From NCBI GenBank assembly GCA_030035585.1, contig CM057468.1, positions 55,734,145-55,798,144 on the forward strand: a stretch of DNA of 64,000 nt, written 5' to 3'. This DNA comes from Dugong dugon (lineage: Eukaryota > Chordata > Mammalia > Sirenia > Dugongidae). Both the position numbers and the translations under genes were made by a program. Under the pieces are notes generated by a model, which was not told the origin of the DNA, ran no database searches, and saw only the letters and a program-made list of their open reading frames with translations. Below, piece after piece: positions 44,801 through 58,177 of the stretch. How positions within the stretch are numbered: position 1 is the first letter of the stretch; each line of letters begins with the position of its first letter.

Positions 44801-47800
44801 TGGATATTATCCTATCAGTGACGGCGTTGTAGTTCAAGATAGATCTTGAAATGTTCTTTTTGACAGTGAATGCAATGCCATTCCTCTTCAATTCGTCATT
44901 CCTGGCATAGTAGACCATATGATTGACTGATTCTAAATGGCCAATACTAGTGCATTTCAGCTCACTAATGCCTAGGATATCGATCTTTATGCTTTCCATT
45001 TCATTTTTAATGACTTCCAATTTTCCTAGATTCATACTTTGTAATTCCATGTTCCTATTATTAATGGATGTTTGCAGCTGTTTCTTCTCATTTTGATTCG
45101 TGACTCATCAGCAAATGAAGGTCCCGAAAGCTTGACTCCATCTAAATGAAATGGAACCCATAAAGACTGATGTCCTAGGCGTTAGTAAGCTGAAATGGAC
45201 TGGTATTGGCCATTTTGAATCAGGCAATCATATGGTCTACTATGCCAGGAATGATGAATTGAAGAGAAATGGGTTCACATTCATCATCAAAAAGAACATT
45301 TCAAGATCTATCCTGAAACATAATGCTGTCAGTGATAGGATAATATCCATATGTCTACAAGGAAGACCACTTAATACTACTATATGCCAAAGATGAGGAA
45401 ACTGAAGATTTTTATCAACTTCTGCAGTTAGAAGTTGATCAAACATGCAGTCAAGAAGTGTTGGTAATTACTTGTGCTTGGAATGCAAAAGTTGGAAACA
45501 AAGAAGAAAGACCTTTAGTTGGAAAATACGGCCTTGGTGACAGAAATGAAGCCGAGATCGCATGATAGAATTTTGCAAGATCAACAACTTCTTCATTGCA
45601 AATACTTTTTTCAAAAACATAAATGGTGACTATACATATGGACCTCACCAGATGGAAAACACAGCAATCAAATCAGCTACATCTGTGGGAGGAGATGATG
45701 GAAAAGTTCAACATCATCATCAGTCAGAACAAATCCAGGGGCCAACAGCAGAACAGACCAAAAATTGCTTATATACAAGTTCAAGTAGAAGCTGCAGAAA
45801 ATTAAAACAAGTCCATGAGAATCAGAATACAACCCTCAGTTTTCCCACCTGTATCTGGAGACCATCTCAAGAATAGATTTGACACATTGAACACTAATGA
45901 CTGAAGACCAGATGAGTTGTGGAATGACATCAAGGACATCATGCATGATGAAAACAAAAGGTCATTAAAAAGACAGGAAAGAGAGAACAGACCAAAATGG
46001 ATGTCAGAAGAGACTCTGACACTTGCTCTTGAACTTAGAATAGCTAAAGCAAATGGGAGACATGATGAAGTAAAAGAGCTGAACAGAAGATTTCAAAGGG
46101 CGGCTCAAGAATACAAAGTAAAGTGTTATAATGAAATGTTCAAAGTCCTGGAGTTAGAAAACCAAAACGGAAGAATACACTTGGCACATCTCAAGCTCAA
46201 AGAACTGAAGGAAAAATTCAAGCCTTCAGTTGAATTTTGAAGGATTCTATGGGCAAAATATTGAACGACACAGAAAGCATCAAAAGAAGATGGAAGGGAT
46301 ATACAGTATCTCTGTACCAAAAAGAATTAGTCAACACCCATTTTAGGAGGTAGCATATGATCAAGAACCAATGGTATTGGAGGAAGAAGTCCAAGCTGCA
46401 CTGAATGCATTGGTAAAAAAAAAAAAAAAAAAGCCTCCGGGAATTTATGGAATATAAGTTGTGATGTTTCAACAGATGCATGCAGCTCTGGAGGTACTCA
46501 CTTGTCTATGCCATGAAATTTGGAAGACAGCTACCTGGACAATCAACTGGAAGAGATTCATATTTGTGCCATTACAAAGAAAAGTGATCCAACAGAATGT
46601 GAAAATTATCAAACAATATCATTAATATCACATGCAAGTAAAATTTTGCTGAAGATAATTCAAAAGTGGTTGTAGCAGTACATTGACAAAGAGGATGTGG
46701 AACAAGGGATATCATTGCTGATGTCAGATGGATCTCGGCTGAAAGTAGAAAATACCAGGAAGTTGTTTACCTGTGTTACTGACTACACAAATGCATTTGA
46801 CTGTGTGGATCATAACAAATTATGGATAACATTGAGAAGAATGGGAATTTCAGAACACTTAATTGTGCTCATGTGGAACCTGTACGTAGACCAAGAGGCA
46901 GTCGTTCAAACAGAACAAGGGGATACTGCATGGTTTAAAAGAGGTGTGCATCAGGGTTGCATCCTTTCACCATACTTATTCAATCTGTATGCTGAACAAA
47001 TAATCTGAGAAGCTGGGTGATATGAAGAAGAACGTGGCATCAGGATTAGTGGAAGACTCATTAACAATCTGCGATACGCAAATGACAACCTTGCTTACTG
47101 AAAGTGAAGATGACTTGAAGCGCTTACTGATGAAGATCAAAGACTACAGCCTTCATTATGGATTACATCTCAACATAAAAAAATAAATAAATCCTCACAA
47201 CTGGACCATAGGCCACATCATGATAAATGGAGAAATTTTGAAGTTACGAAGGTTTTAATTTCACTTGGATCCACAATCAACTCTAAGATTATTAGAGTCA
47301 AGATGTATTGCATTGGTAAATTTTACTGCAAAAGACCTCTTTAAAGTGTTCAAAAGCATAGATGTCACTATGAGGACTAAGGTGCACCTGACCCAAGCCA
47401 TGATATTTTTAATAGCCTCATATGCATGTGAAAGCTAGACAATGAATGGGGAAGACCGAAGAAGAAATAATACCTTTGAATGATGGCATTGGTGAAGAGT
47501 ATTGAATATACCATGGACTGCTAGAAGAACAAACAAGTCTGTCTTAGATGAAGTACAGCCAGAGTGCTCCTTGGAAGTGAGGATGGTGAGACTTCATCTT
47601 CTGTACTTTGGGCATGTTATCAGGAGGGACTTGTCCATGGAGAAGGACATCATGCTTGATAAGGTATATGGCCAGCCAAAAAAGAGGAAGACCCTCAAAG
47701 AGGTAGATTGACATAGTGGCCACAACAATGGGTCAAACATAGCAATGATTTTGAGGATGGCACAGGACCGGGTAATGTTTTGTTCTGTTGTACCTAGGGT

Positions 47801-47850
47801 GGCTGTGAGTTGGAATCAACTCGAGGGCACCTAACAACAACAATATTTGT
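41884..47850 (+). mobile_element. RTE LINE, near full length, interrupted by another RTE
   Basis: Left arm 41884-42263 is the RTE 5' UTR and the very start of the endonuclease region (GTWNVQSVNLGKLEIIK near 42214-42262). The right arm 45140-47850 resumes at the next codons (MEPIKTDVLGVSKLKWTGIGHF, frame 45151-45396). It then runs through the linker (45917-46240, KRSLKRQERENRPKWMSEETL) and the RT (46697-47008: DYTNAFDCVDHNKLW, GVHQGCILSPYLFNLYAEQ). The catalytic box near 47078 reads YAND instead of YADD. The 3' UTR ends at 'aactcgagggcacctaacaa'. Multiple frame breaks and a poly(A) expansion at 46411-46430 make it inactive. Confidence 0.92.
42264..45139 (-). mobile_element. RTE LINE, about 2.9 kb, nested in the opposite strand
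   Basis: 3' end at left (ttattaggttcctttgagtt, 'aacactgccttgtcctgtgc'). 5' UTR at right (complement of 'cttcatttgctgatgagtca', 45097-45120). Coding pieces on the minus strand: endonuclease 45050-44661 (MNLGKLEVIKNEMESIKIDI, LGISELKC, VYYARNDELKRNG), linker 44245-43862 and RT start 43865-43425 (NKPPGIDGISVEVFQQ, LIRLCQEIWKAAAWL). Frame breaks lie between pieces. A repeat of the type aaa(a/t)gaaat is found on both sides, consistent with a short TSD. Confidence 0.92.
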
Positions 47851-48135
47851 CAACTTCATAAAGTCCTAGATTAAAGAACTCCTACTGTAAATTGCTGCAT
47901 ATAGGCTCCCAGCCTGAGTGGGCCCTCTAGATTATTAGAGTCAAGATGCTGGCACTAAGATTGGACAAATTTAAATAAGCAGTGCCCTTTAATAACTATC
48001 TCTTAATGAAGCTAATTTATCTCTGGGTATGCTATCTAGGACATTGTTTTGTCGCAAATAAAAATATATGACTCCTGAAAGAAATGGGCCAACTCACTTA
48101 GAGAGACACCCTGGATAGTAAAAAGAAAATATTAT

Positions 48136-48335
48136 TGTTGTTGTTAGTTGCCATTGGGTTGATGCTGACTCCTGGCGACCCACGTGTTACAGAGTAGAAC
48201 AGCTCCATAGGGTTTTCTTGACTATGACCATAGTGGAAGCGGATTGCCAGGCTTTTTCTTCCACGGTGCTGCTGGGTTGGTTTGAACTCTTTAGGTTAGC
48301 AGTCAAGTGCAAATCGTTTGCACCACCTAGTGACC
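48136..48335 (-). repeat. AfroSINE, long-body subtype
   Basis: (gtt)n tail, then 'tgccattgggttgatgctga', 'acagagtagaacagctccat', 'agtggaagcggattgccagg', 'ctgggttggtttgaactctt' and a truncated head 'cgtttgcaccacctagtgac'. Confidence 0.88.
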
Positions 48336-48459
48336 TAGAAAGAAAACAGAATTTAAATAAGGGAGAATCAATAATAATACTTCATGCTGATTGTAAAGAA
48401 AATTTCAGACCATAACATAACTAATAATTAACAATGTCTATTAAAATGTTCCTGCCACA

Positions 48460-48670
48460 TCCTAGCCCTCCGCTTCTACCTAAGAAGTAAATATTTTCCT
48501 AAATCTGTTTATTATTCACACGTTTAAAAATGTTTTTATTAATATACATGTGTACATAAACAATATATTGTTTAGTTTCACTTATTTTGAACTTTATATA
48601 AAAAGGCATTATTTCATAACTGTTTCAATCAACATTATGATAGTCTTATTTATCCTCTCTGCTTGTATGA
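48460..48670 (-). repeat. Old L1M 3' UTR fragment (probable)
   Basis: 'cttattttgaactttatata' 'aaaaggcattatttcataac' 'caatcaacattatgatag' is the antisense form of an L1M 3' UTR motif ('..tttgaactttatataaatggaatcata..'). Confidence 0.5.
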
Positions 48671-50490
48671 AGTTATTACCTACCATCCACCTGGGTCATC
48701 ATCCTAACTTCAGGGGTTTGGTTGAGCAGGCTTTGTCCCCATCCTATAGAGATGATGACAGAGGCACAGAGAAACCTTAAAATATCACTTTGTATTGGTC
48801 GCTCTTTACCAGCAAAACTCAGTGTAATTATCTGTCATTTTTAATACTGACTAAATTTCAAGGAAATTCCCTAAAGCATATAAAAAGGTGTTTATTTATA
48901 CTAAATAATATTTAAGTAACTTTGATAGTGAACCAAATAACATTAAATTAGTCAACGTTCCCCAAAGTTTCATGTTACAAATAATTAGATGCAATAATTT
49001 CAAGGAAGAGTCACTGGAACTAGTGCCATACCCCTTCCCAGTTCATAGAAAGAGAAATGTAATAAGTGAACCCTTGAGTTTAAATTGACTTTTTCAAGTG
49101 TCACATAAGTGAGCATCTGAGATTCCCAACTAAACTTCTTGGTAATTTTTGGGTGTTTATTGGATGGCCATGGATGGTTAACATATCATAACAGACATAG
49201 TAGAAGGAAATAGTTGTAGAATAAAACATTTCCTGTAATCAGGGCTATTAACACCAGAAGGGATAACAGTGGGAGGATAAGTGGTGCTTTAAATTGGATT
49301 AATTGCCCTTTGATAGGTACGGTATAGTAAGTTACAGCAAGAAGACAGGGTGGTAGAAAAGATTAGTAATTATCACAATTTTTCATCTATATAGCCATGT
49401 TTCTTTCTACAAGGGCTTGGATCCATGAAAATCACATCATAGCTCCTTCATCCTCTATGTTGTCATTTAATCGAATTAAAATGAACATCAGTGATTTCTC
49501 AAAAGAAGAAAGACATCGACAAGCTTGTTCAGCCACCTGTATGTTTGGAAAAGTAGAGGAAGAGAGTCCTCTTGGAGTAAAATGACCAGTTATGAAATAA
49601 CTGCTTCTATCAGGTTTATGTTTATATCACCCACCTCCTTTTCCATCACCTATTCACTGTGTTGTTGCCAATCTCCGGGGACATCAAAATAGGGAGTAGG
49701 TAGAGATGAGTAAAAGTTTGGAAGAAAAAAGGGGAGGGGGACAGAATGGAGCCATAGTATAATTTGTCTGTATACAATACATTTTTTTTTTGAAATATCT
49801 TCTCCGTTAACTGATTACATGTCTCTCCAAACCAAAAACACTTTTTTTTATGATGCGCTACTGTTTTACCTTAACCCTGCACAATCAAATAAAAATGAAA
49901 TTTACTTTATCAGCAAAATCACCTTAGCAGTCCTGATTCCTGTCTTCTCAAGTGTCATTTCCGATTTTTTTTCTAGTATTGACTAATAATATTTCCCAGA
50001 AATTAGTATATTTCACTCTCCCAAACTCTGCTAGACCCTCAAACAACAAGAAATCCGTGAAACTTATTGTGAGAATTAATGTTCAACTCTAAGCTGCAAT
50101 TCGTATGTAATATGTCCTTTCTGTGCATTGACCCTAAAAAAATTGATCTTTGCAGACCCTTGAATGTTGAAAAGACATCTATAAAAGCTTAGGCATAGGG
50201 AAAAGAGATTTCACATAAAGGACATAAAGTAAATAACTAAAGTAGAGTGAGTTTAATGAACTTACTAGAGACCACAAATACAATTACAGAAATACCAGGT
50301 ATTTCTATAACCAAGAATGCCATCTCTCACTTAACATACTTAAGCTCTTATTTTCCGCAGGAAAACTTGCTAATAACAATACCAGACTGTTAAAATCATT
50401 ATTACTTTAAAACCCTAAAAAGTGTTAGAATTCTAATTATAGCAGAATTTCAACTTTGAAAAGTCATTCAATTTACTAACATTATTGGTA
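48671..50490. other. No recognisable feature
   Basis: AT-rich unique-looking DNA. The frames seen (62-76 codons) carry no motif. T-tracts at 49783-49793. Confidence 0.55.
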
Positions 50491-50495
50491 TACAG

Positions 50496-50706
50496 AGAAT
50501 TCCCTGGGTGGCGCAAACTGTTAAGCACTCGACTACTAGCCGAAAGGTTGGCATTTTGAAGTCATTCAGAGGCACCTTGGAAGATAGGCCTGGTGATCTG
50601 CTTCCAAAAGATCACAGACTTGAAAACCCTATGGAGCAGTTCTACTCTGGACACATGGGGTCGCCATGAGTGAGAATCAGTTTGGTGCCAACTAACAACA
50701 GCAACG
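50496..50706 (+). repeat. AfroSINE
   Basis: 'ttccctgggtggcgcaaact' 'gttaagcactcgactactag' head, 'gatctgcttccaaaagatca', 'ggagcagttctactctggac', tail 'ggtgccaactaacaacagca'. Confidence 0.93.
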
Positions 50707-50954
50707 GCAGAGTGGATATGGAATTCAATAATTAACAAATGAAATAGATCAATGATGACCCGAATAATGAATATTTGGGCCACAAATTTCTATAGTAGTA
50801 TCGTATGGTTTTGCTTTCCAGTTATATAACAAACTGTCATCTGTGCCCAGAATCATAGGTTCATAGAATTTGTTTGTTTGTTTGTTTTATTGGTAGCTTC
50901 TACTTTATCCTGACATGGTTTTAAAAAATTATCACCAGGATTCAGTAATATAGC

Positions 50955-53050
50955 CCTTATTTTTTCAATTAAATGTTTATTTTGTGATACTTACAGATTC
51001 ACATGCAGTTGTAAAAATAATAGAGATCCATGAACCCTTTACTCAGTTTTCCTCAATGACAACATCTTGTAAAACTATAGTACAATATCACAACCAGGAT
51101 ATTGCCATTGATACAGTCAAGAATCAGAGCAGGTCCGTCATCACAAGGATCCCTCATTTTGACCTTTTAATGCCACATCTTCTCCCTCCTACCCCCACTA
51201 TCTCCTTAACCCCTGGCAACCACTAATCTGTTATTCATTTCTATGATGTCATTTCAAGGATGCTATATACATGGGTTCATGCAGTATGTTACCTTACAGC
51301 ATAATTCTCTGGAGAGTCATCCTGGTTGTTGCAGGAATCAATAGTTCGTTCCATTTTAACTGCTGAGTAGTAGTCTATGAAGTGGATGTAACACAGTTTG
51401 TTTACCCATTTCTCCATTAAAAGACATCTCATTTCCAGTTTTGGACTACTATGAATAAAACTGGTGTGAACATACATATACAAGGTCTTGTGTGAACATA
51501 AGTCTTCATTTCTCTGAGATGAATGCATAGGATTGTGATTGCTGGGTCGTATGTTAGTTGATTATTTAGTTTTATTTAAAAAAAAAACTGACAAACTGTT
51601 TTCCATAGTGGTTGTAAAATTTTACATTCCCACCAGCAATGTATGAGTGATCTAGTTTCTCCTCATCCTCACCAGCATTTGGTGTTGTGACTATTTTTTA
51701 TTTTAGCTATTCTGATAGATGTGTAGTGATCTCATTGTAGTTTTAGTTTGCATTTCCCTAATGGCTCATGCTGTCATCTTTCTGTGTGGTTATTTGCCGT
51801 TTGTATATCCTGTTTGATGAAATGTCTCTTTATGTTTTTTGCCCATTTTCTAATTGAATTATTTTTAGTTTTTTTTTTTACCGCTGAGTATCGAGAGGTT
51901 TTCGTTTTTATATTCTAGATAACTATTGCTTTCTTGGATATGTGGTTTGCGAATATTTTTTTCCAGTCTGTAGCTTGTCTTTTCATGCTCTTAGCAAAGT
52001 CTTTTGCAGAGCAAATGTTTTTAATTTTGATGAAGTTGAATTTATCAATTTTTCCTTTTATGAATCATGTTTTTGTGTTTTTAAGAATTCATGGCCTACC
52101 CCTTGGTCCCAAAGATTTTATCCTATTTTCTTTCTAAAAGTTTTATGGTTTTCATGTTTTACATTTAAGTTCATGATTCATTTTGAGTTAGTATTCATAT
52201 AAGCTGTGAGACTGGATTGGGTTTCCTTTTTTTTTTTTTTTTTTTTTTGCTTGTAGATGTTCATTTGTTCCAGCACCATTGACTGAAGAGGTGATCTTTT
52301 CTCCACTGAATTGTTTTGTAAAAAATCAGTTGGTCATATTTGAATGGGTGTATGTTTTTGCTCTCTGTTATGTTCCTCTTATCTATGCGTTTATTCCTTC
52401 TCCAATACCACACAATCTTTACTATTGTAGCTATATGTCTTGAGATCGAGTAGACTCATTGTTTTTCCTTTTCTAAATTGTTTTAGCTATTCTAGTTCTT
52501 TTGTCTTTCCATACAAATTTTAGAATAATCTTGTTTATATCTACAAAAATATCGCTGAGATTTTGATAGGCATTGCATTAAACCTATATATCAGTTTGGA
52601 GAGAACTGGCATCTTTTCTATGCTGAGTATTCCAATCCGTGATCACAGTATATATAAAACCTGGAAACCTGTTACCGTTGAGTTGATTCTGACTCATAGC
52701 GACCCTATAGGACAGAGTAGAAGTGCCCCATAGGGTTTCCAAGGAGCAGCTGGTGGATTCGAATGGCTGACCTTTTTGTTAGCAGCCATAGCTCTCAAGC
52801 ATTACTCCACCAGGGCTCCAAGGTACATATACATCCATTTATTTAAATCTTCTTTTATTTCTTTCATTGACATTGTGTAGTTTTCAGCATATAGATCCTG
52901 CATGTGTTTTGTTAGATTTACGACTAAATTTGTTTTTTGTTCTTTAAGCAATTGTAAATGATGTTGCAATTTTAATTTTTAATTTTGGTACCTATGTGTT
53001 CATTTCTAAGATATAGAAATGCCATTGATTTTTTTATGTTTATAATTCAG
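50955..53050 (-). repeat. Old L1 (L1MB type) 3' half, interrupted by an AfroSINE
   Basis: Antisense L1. The 3' UTR is at 50985-51300 (aatatcacaaccaggatatt, 'caacatcttgtaaaactata', 'ctggcaaccactaatctgtt'). ORF2 C-terminal text follows in antisense order (tttacattcccaccagcaat at 51617, 'ctattctgatagatgtgtag' at 51706, 'catttccctaatggctca' at 51751), continuing to about 53050. A T-tract at 52227-52248 interrupts. No intact frame. Confidence 0.88.
52657..52820 (-). repeat. AfroSINE in L1MB
   Basis: 'ttaccgttgagttgattctg', 'gaccctataggacagagtag', 'ggtttccaaggagcagctgg', 'ctccaccagggctcc'. The flanks 'gtatatata' and 'gtacatata' suggest a diverged TSD. Confidence 0.93.
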
Positions 53051-56000
53051 GAGATGAAAGAGTACAATCGTAGATTTTTTAAATTACTTTGCTTTTTAAG
53101 ATATGTATTTGTAAATTTAATGATCCAAACATAAATTCTTTATTTTATCCATATAAATATGATATTATAGTATAATTCCTTAGCCTCTGGAGCAATAATT
53201 TTTTTAAAAAATGGGGTACTCACATGGCTTTGTGGTTAGCTTTTTCTTCTTTCTGTACCTTTCCTCCAGCATTGCCTTGAAATTTAGTTTTAAAGTAATT
53301 TCACTGTTTACAGTTTATTGGAAAAGTTTCCATTATAAGAAATGCTATCTTCTGAAAATTTTGCCTTAAAACTAGTTTATTTTTATTGCTCTCAAATGCC
53401 TATGTCACAAGAGAAGAAAGAAGTGTGGTATACTTAGAATTTATGGTGTGCTCCTTGGAAGAGGGATTTTGCTTTAGAAAGACCCATTTATTTAATACTG
53501 AATGAAAGAAATATAATTAAAGAGTTACTTTTAACATTAGGACCAGAGAACTGGTAATTATCCAAAGTGAAGAAGAAGGCTAAGTCTATAAAATTCCAAA
53601 ACCTTGTTTATAAAAGGGTTCCCTCATTTAAAAATGTTTCTTCAGTCCGTTACTGCTTTCCAGTGTTGAAGATTAGAGAAAATGTGAACTTATCTGATTG
53701 ATAACAATTAGTGAGGCTTCGGCCTGTGCTTTCAAGAGTGACTCAGTGACAGCCTATCAAAAACTTGATATTAAAAAAAAAACATTTGGCTATAGAAAAT
53801 AAATTAACACGCAAACATTCTGAAATTTAACTCACTGGTTAGGTCACCATCTATTTTATACCTCTCATAGCAATATGTTGTCTATATTAAAGACCCAGAC
53901 TGTGTGGATGATAGGAAGAGAGTAGATGGAAGCAATAAACCACTACACTGGGTACAACAGTACGGGGTACATCAGATGTGCAATAGTAAGAACACATAAA
54001 TAGCATGTCGTAGAACCAGAATATGAAAATAGAAATAATTTTTTATAGGAGCTTATGGATGATAATAACTAGAGTAATACATTCACTTGTGGGAATACTG
54101 TAATTATATAATGTTTCTGTATATGCAAATTTTAACTTTCTATCATTTGAGGTTCTTCCACATTGAGCTGTTTTACTTTTTTTATTTTATCATGAAAAAG
54201 TTCATTTAAAATTTTTAATATAATAATTATTGAGTGCATAGTAACATAATAGTTTATTATGTTATTAACATAGTAATTTATTGAGTACTTAGTATGAATT
54301 GGGCACTTGGCCAAGTACTCAAAATTATTAAAACCCAATAAAATCTTTTAGGTGTTTATAGTCTTGTGACATGACATAGAGTTTCCAATATATGCAAAAT
54401 TATAATCGATATTATGTGATACGCATTGTAAGAGCAACATATATCACTGTAGCACAGAAGATAAAGGGGAAAAAAAGAAAGAAAAATTGCCTTCCTTTGA
54501 ACTTTTAAGTTTAAGCACAAAGCAACATGTAAAAACACTCCAAGACAGAAAAGCCCAGGAAGCCTGTTTCCAAATGTAAAGTCCACCATGAAAACCGGAA
54601 AGATGGGATAGTTTTCTTACATTTGCACATAAGAAAGCAATACTGGCACATATAGCTGAAAAAAATTATGTTAATCTAGTTTGATAAAGATTTATATTCC
54701 CCTATGAAACCAGATGGTAAAGATTATATATTTTGATATAAAATGGGTCAATATGCCATGATGGAAAGAAAGGATTATGGAGAAAACTTTGATCTATGGA
54801 GGTGCTAGAAACAATTAAAGATATGAAAGCAGTAAGCATCAGCAGTCCCAGATGGAGTCCCTGTGAATTCAACTAAGTGTTCCAAGACTGTTTGACACTT
54901 CTTCTAGCAGATGTTTTTAATCTTTGATTGGGGGCCCAAGTGTTACCTGGATCCATGAAAAGGCTGTTTTAGATGTGATGGCAGGAAGGAAATCAAGATC
55001 TTGACCCTGGCTCTTCATTTTGACAGGTTTTCCTGATGTCAGTATATGTCATGGCAAAGAGAATTTTCTAAAATGTCTAACTTAAAGATCAGAAATTTAT
55101 TTCTCCTTTACTCCTCCTTGTGCATAGGATTGTTCTAGTGCATCTGGGGTGGAGGAGGATGAATACAAGATAATATAGGAAACATCTCTGCTTCAAGTCT
55201 CAGATCAGCGAAAATATCCACTTCTTGGTGATTATCTCTGTAGGACTCAAAAAAGAGAAGATATGGGCATTGACCAGTAGACTTTTCCTTCACACTACTG
55301 AATTTTTGTTAGCTTCTTCCAAATCTCACTTGGCAAGAGTCAAATATATTCTCAGGTGAATGCAAATGTGCAAGAGAATGTTCCATGGGTACAACCAAAG
55401 GAATGACAAGAAAAATGTGATATCTAAACGGTAAATTTCAAAATTGTTGAAAATGTCTTGCCCTACTTTTGATAGGTAGTAAGAGTCATTAAGTAACTTA
55501 CAATAATGAAAATTAATAATTTGCTAAAAATTTCTTTTTCCTCTCTATCTCTCTTTCTCACACACACATACTTTTTTATTCCAGACACTTCCATTTACAG
55601 TCCTAGAGAAACAAACATTTCATAGAGGAATTCTATGCTTTCTTTGGAGGAAAAATTTCCCAAGAGTCTAATAATGCTCTATAGAAACAGTTAGTGGTAG
55701 GAGGCCTCCCCCACTAAATTTAAAACAATATTATCAGGCATGTCAATTAAAATCCTTGTGGGATTGGGTGTGGTGGTAGAAGCAACTTCAGGTCACTACA
55801 GAACACAGAGAAAATGTTCAAAGCTAACTTCTAAATGAAGTTGAGTCTCTTCTCCTCCCATTTTAATAGAAAGGATGGCTCATTCTTATATTCACTCTGT
55901 TGTTGATACAACATTAAAGTTTTGGCAACATTTCTCAGAAAAACTTACCACATCCTCACCTTTTATTCCGTGAAAGATGGGGAAATGCTGATCTGGATAA

Positions 56001-57825
56001 GTTTCTAAGGAGACAGAGAGAAGGTTCATGAACCTTAGCATTATAATAACGTTCAAAGCAGGATTGCTCCAAGAACAAGTTTGGACAGAGGGAGAGCACA
56101 ATGATTTTCCATTTTAGAACTCTATTGTCTAAGTTTTTATATGACTGACCACCCAGAATAATAAAGTATTGTTACAGCATAAATGGGTGGCATTCAAATA
56201 TTTATAAATCAGTATAATTTAATAGCATGTCTAGTAAAATAATTCAGTGTGTAAAGAAAAAGAGAAAAACCATTATATTTTTATGATTACAAGCCATACC
56301 TATTTTCACATTTCTAAAATTAGGATATATTTGTTATAATTGATGTGTACCTATGTAGTGGAATTTAAAATAAAAATTAAAAAAAAACTACTAGTAAATC
56401 AATGATAACTTTTTATGATGTCCTAGATTATAAAAAGTACATTATTCGCTCTAAAATGGCACTTTAATTTTCTGTGGATTTGTATTACTCTGTTTCTCAT
56501 ATGATAAAGACTATATGCAAAACAAATGGTACTTATTACATGATTAGATTTGGAAAACTCTCTTTCTTTAACATACCACCCCCCCACTCTCTCTCTCACA
56601 CACACTCACACACACAATTATTAAGAAGTATGCCATCCTTTTCAAACACCAAAGGCAGCTGCTAACACTTCAGATTATGAAAGCAGGCCATGGGCCAGGG
56701 AGAAAATAGATTAGGATTTTGGACCACACATAGGCTAGGTCTAGGGAGGTGAATGTATCCAAAGAATGTTTGCTGTTTCATGCCAAATGTTTCCTTTCTA
56801 CACTGATATAATGGTAATTGTAGAGAATATTTAAGGTAGGGATGAAGTTGTCACTTACACATCTTTTTGTTTGTGCACTAAACAGCTTTTCCACTGAAGC
56901 AAAATAGGACCAGAAAGCAAAGGTGGGAAGGGAAAGTGAAAGATACACACGTTATGTCACTTTATATAGTTTGAAAGCCATCATTTTGTATCAAAATGTC
57001 CAGTGTTCAGCATTTCCTCTCATATCCACTAAGTTATTGATACGTGACTCAGTGGTAAATATCTGCTCGAAGTTTGAATTACCTGGCAGGATTTTTCCCT
57101 CTACCCCATGAAATCCCACCACTGTTGCATTGGAAGAACTGATTCTACACATAATAAATTCATTCTTTTCCATTTGACCCAAAGTTTGCCAGGTATAGTA
57201 CCTATTTTTGACTAAGCCCAGTGTATACATCCAATAAGCATATAGAGAAATTTGTTAATTTAAAGTCTCATGTTGGACTTTGATATACACCGGAGAAAAT
57301 AGACAGGAAAATTATATTCAACTGTTAAGAGTGTGAGTAAAAAATGGAGTCAATATGTGTCATTACACAAAAGAAATTTCAGTTTCTAAAATACCACATT
57401 CCTTCTTTTACTTCCTGAATCTTTTTTTAAAACTTTTTTTAGAACTACCTATCACACTATGCTTGTAAATTGGTTAAGCCTCAAGAAGCTACATTGGAAC
57501 CTTATTAACATAGAAGTGAATTTAGAAAAGATTTTAAGACATTAGCAGATGTTACCAGGAAATGTAGATTAACATACTCTTGAGATTTTGAGTAGAAACA
57601 AAGGCTGTTGCCCAAGCTACTACTGTTGGAAAAAGAGAAAAAGTCTGAACACTACTGATTAAAAACAGATAAATTGCATCCTCAGCCATCTTAAATACAT
57701 GTAGAAAACCAGGAAGTATTGCCCTAAAGTGAGTAGCTTTACTTAGGATGTCAAGACTCTCCCTTTAACGTCCGGGATTCGAAATCAATCATGCATAAGG
57801 GAATCCTTAACCTAAAATATCTTCG
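53051..57825. other. Longest featureless stretch
   Basis: About 4.8 kb, AT-rich, with a small CT/CA simple tract (56577-56618) and another near 55550-55568. Short frames have no motifs, and no repeat family is recognisable to me. It may contain decayed ancient repeats or unannotated non-coding DNA. Confidence 0.5.
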
Positions 57826-58177
57826 TTGTTATTGCTAGTTGCCCTGGAGTCAGCTCCGACGCATGGTGACCCCATGTACAACAGAATGAAATGTTGTTGA
57901 TCCTGTACCATCTTCAAGATCATTGGTATGCTGGAGTCCACTGCTGCAGCCAATATATATTTTGAGTGTCTTCCAAGCTGTTGTGATCCATTGGGTTTCG
58001 TTGACTAATTTTCTGAAGTAAATTGCCATGCCTTTCTTCCTAGACTATCTTAGTCTGAAAGATCCACTAAAATCTGCACACCGTGGGTAACCCTGCTGGT
58101 ATTTGGAATACCAGTGGCATAACTTCCAGAATTATAGCAAGATGAAAGCCACTACAGTATGACAAACTGACAGACGG
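57826..58177 (-). repeat. RTE-related SINE of a different subtype
   Basis: The start follows RTE 3' UTR text ('tgttattgctagttgccctg', 'gtacaacagaatgaaatgtt', 'tggagtccactgctgcagcc'). It then has a body not seen in the other copies ('gaagtaaattgccatgcctt', 'actatcttagtctgaaagat', 'gtgggtaaccctgctggtat', 'actacagtatgacaaactga'). It may be a distinct afrotherian SINE or an RTE 3' variant. Confidence 0.65.
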
